Below, one piece after another: positions 31,048-40,272 of a DNA stretch of 64,000 nucleotides. The stretch is taken from positions 868,001 through 932,000 of the forward strand of contig NZ_JACHBX010000002.1 of assembly GCF_014200505.1 (NCBI RefSeq). Reading direction: 5' to 3'. The translations under genes were made by a program, and so were the position numbers. Origin of the DNA: Massilia aurea (GTDB lineage Bacteria; Pseudomonadota; Gammaproteobacteria; Burkholderiales; Burkholderiaceae_D). How positions within the stretch are numbered: the first letter of the stretch is position 1; the number at the start of each line of letters is the position of its first letter. Below the pieces are notes generated by a model. The model did no database searches. It saw only the letters and a program-made list of their open reading frames with translations, and had not been told where the DNA came from.

Positions 31048-33285
31048 ATGACCAAGATGTCCAAGATGCACAAGCGCGTCACCTGCTCCCATGGCGCAGC
31101 GCTGGCGTTCCTCGTCCTGCTGCCGATCGCCCAGGCTGCAGCCCAGACGGCGGCCCCGGCCGAACCGGCGCCCGAGTCCCTGCAGCTGCAATCGGTCACC
31201 GTGACCGCGCAGCGTCGTACCGAGAACATCCGCGACGTGCCGGTGTCGGTAACGGCCCTGAAGGGTGACAAACTGGACGTCCTGGTCTCGGGTGGCGATG
31301 ACATCCGTCTGCTGGCCGGCAAGGTGCCGAGCCTGAACGTGGAATCGTCGAACGGCCGTACCTTCCCGCGCTTTTATATCCGCGGCTACGGCAATACCGA
31401 CTTCAACACCTTCGCCTCGCAGCCGGTCTCGCTCGTGTACGACGACATCGTGCAAGAGAACCCGATCCTCAAGGGCTTCCCGATCTTCGATCTGGCCAGC
31501 GTCGAAGTGCTGCGCGGCCCGCAGGGCACGCTGTTCGGCCGTAATACCCCAGCCGGCGTCGTCAAGTTTGAATCCGAAAAGCCACGCCTGAACAGCACCG
31601 AAGGCTACTACAACGTGTCGGCGGCATCGCACTACACGTTCAATGCCGAAGGCGCCGTCAACGTGCCGCTGTCGAGCAACGTGGCAATGCGCGTGTCGGC
31701 CGTCGGCCAGCACCGCGACGACTACGTCGACAACTACAGCACCCCGGCCAAGACCACCAAGCGCGGTGAGCTCGACGGCTACAACGAACACGCCGAGCGC
31801 GTGCAGTTCTTGTACAGCAAAGATGGTGTTACCGGCCTCTTGGGCTTCCACCAGCGTCAGACCAATGGCAGCGCACGGCTGTTCCGCGCCAACCTGATCA
31901 AGAAGGGCAGCAACACCTTCGCCGACGGTACCGATCTGGACCAGATCGTCACCAACGCGATGAATGACCAGGACCTGAAAACCAACGGCATCAACCTGCG
32001 TCTGGAATGGGATCTCGGCGGCTACAAGCTGTCGTCGATCACCGGTTACGAGCACATCATCGGTTACTCGAGCCGCGGCGACATCGACGGCGGCACGCCA
32101 ACCGGCCCGGGCTTCATCCCGTTCCAGGTTGAGACCAACGGCTACATCAACAACCTCGACCAGTACAGCCAGGAATTCCGCGTCGAATCGCAGAACACCG
32201 GCCCGTTCAACTGGCAGACCGGCGTCTACTTCTTCGATGAAGACGTCACCGGCGGCAGCGACAACTTCGACAGCACCACCTACGCGCGCACCTCGCGCCT
32301 GGTGTCGACCCAGAAGAACAAGGCCTGGGCTGCGTTCGCTTCGGCAACGTACAACCTGACCCCTGACTGGACCATCCGCGGCGGCGTGCGCTACACCAAG
32401 GACGAGAAAGAGTTCCGCACCATCGAAGCGACCAACGTCGTGCAGATCGGCCCGTCGTCGGTCGAAGCGGACAAGAAGAAGGTCAGCTGGGACCTGTCGG
32501 CCACCTACAAGCTCACGCCTGACGTGAACGTGTACGGCCGCGCCGCAACGGGCTTCCGCGCACCGAGTATCGCTGCTGCCTCGGCGTCGGTGCCGATCAC
32601 CGTGGCCGATGCCGAAACCATCAAGTCGGTCGAGCTGGGCATCAAGGCTGACCTGTTCGAGCGCCGTGCACGTGGCTCGTTCTCGATCTACGACTACACG
32701 ATCGAAGACCAGCAGCTGACCGTGGTGGGTGGCAATTCGAACGTCAACCGCCTGATCAACGCCGACAAGACCAAGGGCCGTGGCGCCGAGTTCGACTTCG
32801 AAGCAGCGATCAGCACCGCCCTGCGCATGAGCGCCGGCGCGAGCTACAACTACACGCAGATCCGTGACGGCAGCCTGTCGGTCAACCGCTGCGCACAGTG
32901 CACGATCACCGATCCGATCAACGGCGCCGGCCGTGTCGTGATCGATGGCAACGCACTGCCACAGGCACCGCGCTGGACCTTCAACGCGACCGCCCGCTAC
33001 GGCGTGCCGTTCCGTGACGGCGAGCTGTACTTCTACACCGACTGGTCGTACCGCAGCAAGGTCAACTTCTTCCTGTACGAGTCGACCGAGTTCACCGGTG
33101 CACCATTGACCGAAGGCGGCGTGCGCGTCGGCTACATCTTCGGCAACGGCAAGTATGAAGTCGCAGCCTTCGGCCGCAACGTGCTCGACCAGCGCCGTAT
33201 CACCGGTGCGATCGACTTCAACAACCTGACCGGCTTCACCAACGAGCCGCGCCAGTGGGGCATGCAATTCAAGGGTAATTTCTAA
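31048..33285 (+). CDS. TonB-dependent outer-membrane receptor
   Basis: 745 aa. Signal peptide up to IAQAAAQ (about residue 30), a TonB-box-like LQSVTVTAQRR, and a plug domain with IRGYGNTDFN and VEVLRGPQGTLFGRNTPAG. A 22-strand beta-barrel follows, ending with an aromatic C-terminal GMQFKGNF. The plug wording is the general sort found in receptors for siderophores, glycans or other complex nutrients, so the ligand cannot be assigned. ATG 31048 follows AGGAAA and is fixed by the signal peptide. Monocistronic, with a strong terminator after it. Confidence 0.92.
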   Translation: MTKMSKMHKRVTCSHGAALAFLVLLPIAQAAAQTAAPAEPAPESLQLQSVTVTAQRRTENIRDVPVSVTALKGDKLDVLVSGGDDIRLLAGKVPSLNVESSNGRTFPRFYIRGYGNTDFNTFASQPVSLVYDDIVQENPILKGFPIFDLASVEVLRGPQGTLFGRNTPAGVVKFESEKPRLNSTEGYYNVSAASHYTFNAEGAVNVPLSSNVAMRVSAVGQHRDDYVDNYSTPAKTTKRGELDGYNEHAERVQFLYSKDGVTGLLGFHQRQTNGSARLFRANLIKKGSNTFADGTDLDQIVTNAMNDQDLKTNGINLRLEWDLGGYKLSSITGYEHIIGYSSRGDIDGGTPTGPGFIPFQVETNGYINNLDQYSQEFRVESQNTGPFNWQTGVYFFDEDVTGGSDNFDSTTYARTSRLVSTQKNKAWAAFASATYNLTPDWTIRGGVRYTKDEKEFRTIEATNVVQIGPSSVEADKKKVSWDLSATYKLTPDVNVYGRAATGFRAPSIAAASASVPITVADAETIKSVELGIKADLFERRARGSFSIYDYTIEDQQLTVVGGNSNVNRLINADKTKGRGAEFDFEAAISTALRMSAGASYNYTQIRDGSLSVNRCAQCTITDPINGAGRVVIDGNALPQAPRWTFNATARYGVPFRDGELYFYTDWSYRSKVNFFLYESTEFTGAPLTEGGVRVGYIFGNGKYEVAAFGRNVLDQRRITGAIDFNNLTGFTNEPRQWGMQFKGNF

Positions 33286-33324
33286 GAATTGACCGGCCTC
33301 CACGAGGCTGGCGTGTCACAAACG

Positions 33325-33355
33325 AAAAGGGCCGCGCATTGCGCGGCCCTTTTTT
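33325..33355 (+). terminator. Rho-independent terminator of the TonB receptor gene
   Basis: The stem GGGCCGCGC/GCGCGGCCC with an ATT loop is extended by AAAA/TTTT and followed by a T-run. It sits 40 bp after the receptor stop. Confidence 0.9.
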
Positions 33356-33413
33356 GCATCTGAGAACGATGCGATAAACCTTCGTCAACAAATTTTAGGT
33401 GTCAAGTATTCTG

Positions 33414-33459
33414 CTAAATTTATGTTTTGCCGAACAAAACATGGTTTTGCAAAATTTAG
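33414..33459. repeat. Nested inverted repeats in an A/T-rich intergenic region
   Basis: Outer arms CTAAATTT (33414-33421) and AAATTTAG (33452-33459) are perfect. Inside them ATGTTTTG/CAAAACAT (33422-33442) forms a hairpin with a CCGAA loop. They lie in the 343-bp gap before the first S8 protease, about 170 bp upstream of its start. The role is unknown: an operator, a relic of a mobile element or an RNA structure are all possible. Nothing else in the gap is assigned. Confidence 0.6.
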
Positions 33460-33628
33460 ACATGTAACCGTTGTATGCACGCTTCACTCTCTCAGGTTTG
33501 CGTTCCGTTAAATCTTTCTTTCGCGCTACGCTGGCTGAGCCGCCTCGATGCGGCGCCGGCAAAGTCCGGACTACAACGATACGGGCGAGCCCTTTCGCCC
33601 GACGGAAAACCTTGAACAAGGAAGAAAA

Positions 33629-35446
33629 ATGAAGCAAACGCATTCGATTCGTCCTGTCGTATTGAAGATGTGCGCCGCGGTATCCCTGGCGCTTGCCTCG
33701 AGCGTAGCCCTGGCGGCTGCGGGCGATGCGGCGTCCCCGGGGCCACAGTTCATTGTGGAAACCGACCGGATCATCGTGAAGTACCGCGACGCGCAACCGG
33801 CCGTCAATGGCATCGCTGCGCGCGTGGCCAGTACCAGCGGCGAGCGCAAGGCCAAGCTCGACCGCGCCGGCCAGCAGTTCGGCATCGTGGTCCAGGAAAG
33901 CCATCCGATTTCCACCGGCGCGAAGGTGTTCAAGCTCGACCGCAAGCGCAATCTTGCCGAAGTGAAGTCCCTGGCCGCCGAGATGATGGCGCGCGATCCG
34001 TCGATCGAATACGCCGAGCCGGACCGCATCATGACGCACATGGCCACGCCGACCGACCCGCGCTATACCGACCAGTGGCACTACTACGAAACGGCGGGTG
34101 GCCTGCGCCTGCCAGCCGCCTGGGATGTCTCGACCGGTGCCGGTGTGATCGTGGCGGTCATCGACACGGGCTCGCGCCCTCATGCCGACCTGAGCGGCCA
34201 GCAACTGGCCGGCTATGACTTCATCAGCACTGCCGCCATCGGCAACGACGGCGATGGCCGCGACAGCGATGCGAGCGACCCGGGTGACGCCGTCACCGCC
34301 GGTTCCTGCGGCAGCGGCCAGCCGACCCGTGACCAGGCATCGAGCTGGCACGGCACACACGTGGCCGGCACGGTGGCGGCGCGCACCAACAACGGCGCCG
34401 GCGTGGCAGGCGTGGCCTACAACGCCAAGGTCCTGCCGGTGCGCGTGCTGGGCAAGTGCGGCGGCTACACGTCCGACATTGCCGACGCGATCACCTGGTC
34501 GTCCGGTGGCACGGTCTCGGGTGTGCCAGCCAACGCCAACAAGGCGCGCGTGCTGAACCTGTCGCTGGGCGGCGGCGGTGCCTGCGATGCAACCACGCAA
34601 AATGCCATCAACGGTGCCCGCTCGCGCGGCGCCGTGGTGGTGGTCGCTGCCGGCAACGACGCCGTCAACGTCAGCAACGCCAGCCCTGCCAACTGCTCGG
34701 GCGTGATCGCGGTGGCGGCCACTGGTCGCACCGGTGGACGGGCGTCGTACTCCAACTTCGGCACGCTGGTGGATGTGGCTGCGCCCGGTGGCGATGGCGC
34801 CTCGGGTGTGCTCTCGACGCTCAACAGCGGCACCGGCGCACCGGCCGCGGACAGCTACGCGGCCTACCAGGGCACGTCGATGGCCACGCCGCACGTGGCC
34901 GGCGTGGCTGCGCTGATGCTGGCGCTCAACGCCAACCTGACGCCGGACGAGATCGAGTCGAAACTGAAGTCGACGGCGCGCGCGTTCCCGGCCAGCTGCT
35001 CGGGTTGCGGCACCGGCATCGTCGATGCGGCGGCTGCCGTGGCGTCAGCGACCGGTGGCGGTGGCGGTACACCGGTCACCACGCTGGCCGAGAGCGAGTC
35101 GAACAACACGACGGCGACGGCAGACCCGGTCACGGCCAGCAACACGACCGTCACGGGCAATCTGGGCAGCACGACCGACACTGATTATTTCCGCGTCGAT
35201 CTTCCAGCCGGCAAGACGCTGGCAGCCAGCTTGAGCCCGATATCGACGACGGCCGACTACGACCTGTACGTGTACAGCAGCACCGGCGCGCAGTTGGGCA
35301 CCAGCCAGAACGGCGCCGGCGCGACCGATACCGTCAATTCGGCCAATACCACCAGCAGCACGGCGATCCGCTATGTCCGTGTGACGTATTACGGGGGCGG
35401 TACCGGCGCGACCAATGGCCGCTATTCGCTGAAACTGAGCTGGTAA
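33629..35446 (+). CDS. Secreted S8 subtilisin-like serine protease with PPC domain, copy 1
   Basis: 605-aa preproprotease. Signal peptide 1-30 (ending SSVALAAAG), then an inhibitor-type propeptide (about 40-135, FIVETDRIIVKYRD...). The peptidase domain carries catalytic Asp179 (VIDTG), His241 (WHGTHVAG) and Ser417 (GTSMATPH). Next come a cysteine-containing CSGCGTGIVDA segment and a C-terminal bacterial pre-peptidase domain (about 490-605), probably removed on maturation. ATG 33629 follows AAGGAAG. The fold and layout match extracellular alkaline proteases of Burkholderiales and Xanthomonadales. Copy 2 lies 356 bp downstream. Confidence 0.94.
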   Translation: MKQTHSIRPVVLKMCAAVSLALASSVALAAAGDAASPGPQFIVETDRIIVKYRDAQPAVNGIAARVASTSGERKAKLDRAGQQFGIVVQESHPISTGAKVFKLDRKRNLAEVKSLAAEMMARDPSIEYAEPDRIMTHMATPTDPRYTDQWHYYETAGGLRLPAAWDVSTGAGVIVAVIDTGSRPHADLSGQQLAGYDFISTAAIGNDGDGRDSDASDPGDAVTAGSCGSGQPTRDQASSWHGTHVAGTVAARTNNGAGVAGVAYNAKVLPVRVLGKCGGYTSDIADAITWSSGGTVSGVPANANKARVLNLSLGGGGACDATTQNAINGARSRGAVVVVAAGNDAVNVSNASPANCSGVIAVAATGRTGGRASYSNFGTLVDVAAPGGDGASGVLSTLNSGTGAPAADSYAAYQGTSMATPHVAGVAALMLALNANLTPDEIESKLKSTARAFPASCSGCGTGIVDAAAAVASATGGGGGTPVTTLAESESNNTTATADPVTASNTTVTGNLGSTTDTDYFRVDLPAGKTLAASLSPISTTADYDLYVYSSTGAQLGTSQNGAGATDTVNSANTTSSTAIRYVRVTYYGGGTGATNGRYSLKLSW

Positions 35447-35497
35447 GCCAGTAACCCTGCGCCATCGTCATGGTCAGGGTCGTTTTTTGGATCCAGG

Positions 35498-35529
35498 ACA
35501 CGCGCGATTCGTTCGCGCGTGTTTTTTTT
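35498..35529 (+). terminator. Rho-independent terminator after S8 protease copy 1
   Basis: The stem ACACGCGCG/CGCGCGTGT with a 7-nt loop is followed by a run of eight T. The two protease genes are therefore probably separate transcription units. Confidence 0.9.
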
Positions 35530-35802
35530 GGCTCAGGATTCCCTGTTCATGATTGTTAATTAACTGAAGTTGCCCGTTACATATTTTGCGTTCAAAAAGT
35601 TACGCCAAAGAAAAAATGTTAATGAGGAAACGACCAGTGCAAGTGTTGTAACTATGCTGAAAGGGTGTGATTTTCCACGCGACAATATGTTTCCTTGCGG
35701 CTACTCTTGAATCTGCCGCTATGGTGCGGCGCCCGGTGCAGCTGGTCTTGTCATGACTCAGGCGCATCGACATGCCTGATGCAGAACTTGAACGGGAAAA
35801 TC
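35530..35802. other. Region upstream of S8 protease copy 2
   Basis: A/T-rich spacer with a GTTAATTAAC palindrome near its left end and no coding frame. It should contain the promoter for copy 2, but I could not single out a convincing one. Together with the terminator it forms the 356-bp gap between the proteases. Confidence 0.5.
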
Positions 35803-37611
35803 ATGAAACAAACGTATTCGATGCACGCAGCGACGTTGACGCAGCGCGCTGCACTCTGGCTGGCGCTGGCATCCCTCCCGGTGTGCGCAGCCGCCGCCGC
35901 CGCGGGCTCCCAGGAGCCGCAGTCCATTCTGGAAACCGACCGCGTCATCGTGAAGTACCGCGACGCCCAGCCCGCCGCCAATGGATCGACAGTGATCGTG
36001 GAAGGCGGCAGCAGCGCGCGCAAGGCCAGGATTGACCGCGCCGGCCAGCAGTTTGGCGTGCTGGTCCGGGAAAGCCATGTGCTGGCGAACGGCGCAAAGG
36101 TGCTCAGGCTCGATCGTCGGCACAATCTGGCCGAGGTGCGCTCGCTGGCGACCGAAATGATGCTGCGCGATGCGTCGATCGAATATGCCGAGCCGGACCG
36201 CATCATGACGCACGCGGCCACACCGACCGATCCCCGCTATACCGACCAGTGGCATTACTACGATACGGTTGGCGGGTTGCGCCTGCCAGCCGCCTGGGAT
36301 ATCTCGACCGGTACCGGCGTGGTGGTGGCCGTGATCGACACCGGCTACCGTCCGCACGCCGATTTGAGCGGCCAGTTCCTGCCGGGCTACGACTTCATCA
36401 GCACCGCCGCCATCGGCAATGACGGCAATGGGCGCGACAGCGATGCGACCGACCCGGGTGACGGCCTCACGGCCGGTGCCTGCGGTGGCGGCCAGCCATT
36501 CTCTGACCAGCCATCCAGCTGGCACGGCACGCATGTGGCCGGCACGATAGCGGCGCGCACCAACAACGGCGCCGGCGTGGCGGGCGTGGCGTACAACGCC
36601 AAGATCCTGCCGGTGCGCGTGCTGGGCAAGTGCGGCGGCTACACATCCGACATCGCCGATGCGATCACCTGGGCATCGGGCGGCGTCGTCGCGGGCGTGC
36701 CCGCCAATCCCAACAAGGCGCGCGTGCTGAACCTGTCGCTCGGCGGGGGCGGGGCCTGCAGCGCGACGATGCAGAACGCCGTCAACGGGGCCCGCTCGCG
36801 CGGCGCCGTGGTGGTGGCCGCAGCAGGCAATTCGGCCATGGACGTCAGAAACGCCAGCCCGGCCAACTGCACCGGCGTGATCGCGGTGGCCGCCACCGGG
36901 CGCACTGGCGGGCGGGCACGCTATTCCAATTTCGGCGCGCTGGTCGCGGTGGCCGCGCCGGGTGGCGATGGCGCCTCGGGTGTGCTGTCCACGCTCAACA
37001 GCGGCCGGAGCGGGCCGCTGGCAGACACCTACGCGGCCTACCAGGGCACCTCGATGGCCGCGCCGCACGTGGCCGGCGTGGCTGCGCTGATGTTCGCGGC
37101 CAACACCAACCTGACGCCGGACGAGATCGCAGCAAGGCTGAAGTCGACGGCGCGTGCGTTTCCGGCCAGTTGTTCGGGATGCGGCACCGGCATCGTGGAT
37201 GCGGCGGCAGCCGCAGCATGGGCCAGGACCAGCGCCGCGCCCGTCGTCGTTGCCGAAAGCGAAGCGAACAACACGATCGCGACGGCCAATACGGTCACGC
37301 CCGCCAATGCCAGTGTCACCGGCAACCTGGGCACGACGACCGATACCGACTACTTCCGGGTCGATCTGCCGGCCGGCAAGACACTCAAGGCCAGCTTGAG
37401 CGCGGTGCTGGCAACGGCCAACTATGACCTGCAGTTGTACAACAGCGCAGGCAAGCAACTGAGCGCGAGCGTTAACCGCGCCGGCGTGGCCGACACCGCC
37501 ACATTTGCCAATACCAGCACCAGCACGGCGGTCCTCTATCTGAGGGTGGTGTACGCCAGCGGCGGCACCGGTACGAGCAATGGCCGGTATGCGCTGGCAT
37601 TGACCAGGTAA
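35803..37611 (+). CDS. Secreted S8 subtilisin-like serine protease with PPC domain, copy 2
   Basis: 602-aa tandem paralogue of copy 1 with the same order: signal peptide (ending PVCAAAAAAG), propeptide, peptidase domain, PPC domain. The triad motifs VIDTG, WHGTHVAG and GTSMAAPH are intact. The peptidase core is nearly identical to copy 1. The signal, propeptide and PPC domains have diverged more, and a GGGG linker of copy 1 is replaced by WARTSAAP. ATG 35803 is fixed by the signal sequence. Confidence 0.94.
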   Translation: MKQTYSMHAATLTQRAALWLALASLPVCAAAAAAGSQEPQSILETDRVIVKYRDAQPAANGSTVIVEGGSSARKARIDRAGQQFGVLVRESHVLANGAKVLRLDRRHNLAEVRSLATEMMLRDASIEYAEPDRIMTHAATPTDPRYTDQWHYYDTVGGLRLPAAWDISTGTGVVVAVIDTGYRPHADLSGQFLPGYDFISTAAIGNDGNGRDSDATDPGDGLTAGACGGGQPFSDQPSSWHGTHVAGTIAARTNNGAGVAGVAYNAKILPVRVLGKCGGYTSDIADAITWASGGVVAGVPANPNKARVLNLSLGGGGACSATMQNAVNGARSRGAVVVAAAGNSAMDVRNASPANCTGVIAVAATGRTGGRARYSNFGALVAVAAPGGDGASGVLSTLNSGRSGPLADTYAAYQGTSMAAPHVAGVAALMFAANTNLTPDEIAARLKSTARAFPASCSGCGTGIVDAAAAAAWARTSAAPVVVAESEANNTIATANTVTPANASVTGNLGTTTDTDYFRVDLPAGKTLKASLSAVLATANYDLQLYNSAGKQLSASVNRAGVADTATFANTSTSTAVLYLRVVYASGGTGTSNGRYALALTR

Positions 37612-37617
37612 GTCGTG

Positions 37618-37644
37618 GCGCACGCACCTTGCCGGTGCGTGCGC
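37618..37644. terminator. Strong hairpin after S8 protease copy 2 (terminator-like)
   Basis: The 11-bp perfect stem GCGCACGCACC/GGTGCGTGCGC with a 5-nt loop starts 7 bp after the stop. There is no T-run, so intrinsic termination is uncertain; it may instead protect the mRNA 3' end. Confidence 0.45.
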
Positions 37645-37741
37645 AGGGGGTGCTGCAGCGCTGCACGCCCTGATTTCACATGGCACGTTGATTGCATGCA
37701 TACAGGGTTCCCTGCCAAGCAGCCATCGACCGGAGTCCATC

Positions 37742-39013
37742 ATGAAATTGCGCACCATTACGTTCGCGACCGCCCTTGCCCTGGCCGTGTTTGCACCTGC
37801 GACCGCCGTGTTCGCCCAGACCGCCGACAAGCTCCCGCTGCAACCGTTGGCCGACAAGCCCGGGCGGGTCCTTGTGCCCGGTACCAAACACGAGGTGTAT
37901 TACGTGCCCTCGACGGTGGAGACGGTCACCTGGGGCTATTTGCCGAACGCGGCCACCAAACCGGTGCTGTCGATCCCGTCCGGCGCGACGATTGTCTTCG
38001 ATACGCTGTCGCATGAAGGCCTGGTCGAGGACCAGGGCCGCAATCCGCTGGCGTATTTTGGCAGCAAGGGCATTCCCGCCAATATGGTCCTCAAGGATGG
38101 TATCGCCATCACGGGCTCGTCGATGGCCCATGATTTTGCCAAAGACGGGCCGCATATCGTGACCGGGCCGGTGGCGATCGACGGCGCCGAGCCGGGCGAC
38201 GTGCTCAAGGTCGAGCTGCTGTCGGCCGTGCCGCGTGTGCCGTATGGCGTGATTTCCAATCGCCACGGCAAGGGAGCGTTGCCTGGCGAGTTCCCGGAAA
38301 CGCCGAAGCCGACAGCAGATGCCTCGGCCGCTAACCCCAGCGCCTACAACAATGTGTCGGTGTTCACCCCGATCCGGCGCACCAAGGCCGGCAAGTGGGA
38401 AGCCGTGATGAAGACCGCCAACGGCACCGAAGTGACGTTCCCGACCGCGCCGTTCATGGGCGTGATGGGCGTCGCGGCGGACACGATCAAGCCGGTGCAC
38501 TCGGTGCCGCCTGGCCTGTACGGCGGCAATATGGACATCAACGACCTGGGCGTCGGCTCGACCGTCTACCTGCCGGTGCTGGTCAAGGGCGGCAATTTCT
38601 ACACGGGCGATCCGCACATGGCGCAAGGTGACGGCGAGGTGGCGCTGACCGCACTCGAGCATTCGATGCGCCCGACCTTTCGCATCACGGTGCTCAAAAA
38701 GGGCGACCCAGGCATTCCATCGCGCTCGGGCAGCCTGGCCAGGCCGCTGGGCGAGACGGCCGATCACTGGGTGACGATCGGCCTGAACCCCGATCTGGAT
38801 GAAGCGATGAAGGACGCCACGCGTGAATCGATCCGCTTCCTGACCGAGATACTGGGCATGGACCGTCCCACCGCATTTGCCTACCTGAGCGCGGCCAGTG
38901 ACTTCCAGGTCAGCCAGGTGGTTGACGGTACCAAGGGCGTGCACGGGATGATCCGCAAGGCCGACTTCAGTAAGGTGAAGAACGGCTTCACCAACAAAGC
39001 TGGCAAGAAATGA
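37742..39013 (+). CDS. Exported acetamidase/formamidase family protein
   Basis: 423 aa of the FmdA/AmdA family, which hydrolyses short-chain amides to acid plus ammonia. A clear signal peptide (MKLRTITFATALALAVFAPATAVFAQ) is present, unlike the classical cytoplasmic enzymes. Family segments include SGATIVFDTLSHEG, VTGPVAIDGAEPGDVLKVELL, GNMDINDLGVGSTVYLPV and GDPHMAQGDGEV. ATG 37742 is fixed by the signal. A periplasmic location suggests scavenging of amides or amide-containing peptides, but the substrate is unproven. Confidence 0.88.
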   Translation: MKLRTITFATALALAVFAPATAVFAQTADKLPLQPLADKPGRVLVPGTKHEVYYVPSTVETVTWGYLPNAATKPVLSIPSGATIVFDTLSHEGLVEDQGRNPLAYFGSKGIPANMVLKDGIAITGSSMAHDFAKDGPHIVTGPVAIDGAEPGDVLKVELLSAVPRVPYGVISNRHGKGALPGEFPETPKPTADASAANPSAYNNVSVFTPIRRTKAGKWEAVMKTANGTEVTFPTAPFMGVMGVAADTIKPVHSVPPGLYGGNMDINDLGVGSTVYLPVLVKGGNFYTGDPHMAQGDGEVALTALEHSMRPTFRITVLKKGDPGIPSRSGSLARPLGETADHWVTIGLNPDLDEAMKDATRESIRFLTEILGMDRPTAFAYLSAASDFQVSQVVDGTKGVHGMIRKADFSKVKNGFTNKAGKK

Positions 39014-39045
39014 GCAAGATTTGCACGGGGAAGATTTTTAGAAGA

Positions 39046-39065
39046 TACTGTATGCAATTACAGTA
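39046..39065 (+). promoter_or_regulatory. LexA (SOS) box upstream of dinB
   Basis: A 20-bp palindrome containing CTGT-N8-ACAG (CTGT 39048-39051, ACAG 39060-39063) with flanking TA on both sides matches the E. coli-type LexA consensus. It lies 26 bp before the dinB start, the expected place for SOS repression. Confidence 0.88.
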
Positions 39066-39090
39066 AGCGACCCCGGCAGTTTGTGACCGC

Positions 39091-40197
39091 ATGGGGCGGC
39101 CCGCCAGCGTGAACGCCCCAGCCCGAAAAATCATCCACTGCGATTGCGACTGCTTTTATGCATCGGTCGAGATGCGCGACGATCCGTCGTTGCGCGGTCG
39201 GCCGTTGGCGGTGGGCGGGCGCGCCGACCAGCGCGGCGTGGTTGCCACCTGCAATTACGAGGCGCGCCGCTTCGGCATCCATTCGGCGATGGCCACGGCC
39301 CAGGCGATGAAGCTGTGCCCGGAGCTCGTGGTGATTCCGCCGGCGATGGAAAAGTATCGCATCGCGTCCAGCCAGATCATGGCCATCTACCAGGATTACA
39401 CGGAGATCGTCGAGCCGCTGTCGCTCGATGAAGCCTATCTGGACGTGACCGATTCGCCGCACTGCAAAGGCAGCGCGACGCTGATTGCGCAGGAGATCCG
39501 GCGCCGCATCGTCGAGACGGTGGGCATTACCGCCTCGGCCGGCGTGGGCCCGAACAAGTTCGTCGCCAAGATTGCCAGCGACTGGAACAAGCCCGACGGC
39601 CTGTTCCTGGTGCGGCCCGAAGAAGTCGACGCGTTTGTCGCGGCGTTGCCGGTCAAGAAGCTGCACGGCGTGGGCAAGGTCACGGCCGAGAAGCTCAACC
39701 GGCTCGGCGCCCAGACCTGCGCCGACCTGCGCGGCTGGAGCCTGGACAAGCTGCAGGAGCATATGGGCAGCTTCGGCGTGCGGCTGTATGACCTGAGCCG
39801 CGGGATCGACCATCGCGAAGTGAATACCTCGCGCGAGCGCAAGTCGATCAGCACCGAAGAAACCTATACGCCGGACGTGCCGGATCTGGCAGCCTGCCTG
39901 AAGCTGCTGCCCGATTTGCACGAGCATTTGCTGGGCCGTATCAAGCGGGCAAATGCTGAAAAATTCATCAACAAGCTGTTCGTGAAGATCAAGTTTTCGG
40001 ACTTCCAGCAGACAACCGTCGAATGTGTGGGATATGCGCCCAACATTCCGACTTATGGACGTTTACTGGAGACCGGCTGGGCACGCGCCAGCCGGCCGGT
40101 GCGATTATTGGGCGTCGGCGTGCGCCTGGGCGACACCGAGATTGTCGAGCAGTTACGGCTGTTCGACGATTCTCCGGATGACGCGACAACCCCCTGA
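39091..40197 (+). CDS. dinB: DNA polymerase IV (Y-family, translesion)
   Basis: 368-aa error-prone polymerase. Palm motif KIIHCDCDCFYASVE carries the metal-binding Asp18, with Tyr23 at the position of the steric gate. LSLDEAYLDV holds catalytic Asp113/Glu114. The helix-hairpin-helix thumb (KLHGVGKVTAEKLNRLG) and little-finger domain follow. A C-terminal beta-clamp-binding peptide (QLRLFDD) is present. The HCDCD wording in place of HIDMD is usual in betaproteobacteria. ATG 39091; a GTG six codons later is possible. It is under an SOS box. Confidence 0.96.
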   Translation: MGRPASVNAPARKIIHCDCDCFYASVEMRDDPSLRGRPLAVGGRADQRGVVATCNYEARRFGIHSAMATAQAMKLCPELVVIPPAMEKYRIASSQIMAIYQDYTEIVEPLSLDEAYLDVTDSPHCKGSATLIAQEIRRRIVETVGITASAGVGPNKFVAKIASDWNKPDGLFLVRPEEVDAFVAALPVKKLHGVGKVTAEKLNRLGAQTCADLRGWSLDKLQEHMGSFGVRLYDLSRGIDHREVNTSRERKSISTEETYTPDVPDLAACLKLLPDLHEHLLGRIKRANAEKFINKLFVKIKFSDFQQTTVECVGYAPNIPTYGRLLETGWARASRPVRLLGVGVRLGDTEIVEQLRLFDDSPDDATTP

Positions 40198-40272
40198 CAT
40201 TTTTGACGCTGCGGCTGCTGTGCAGCGTAGAATGTCGTTCCCTAGAAATACTGAAACAAGTGGATTAAACCT

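Noticed and set aside
33540..33628. Possible c-di-GMP (GEMM-like) riboswitch before S8 protease copy 1, suggested by a GGCAAAG and CGGACTA arrangement
   Set aside because: The first half of the aptamer is not recognisable and the paralogous gene lacks the pattern; not supportable without a covariance search.
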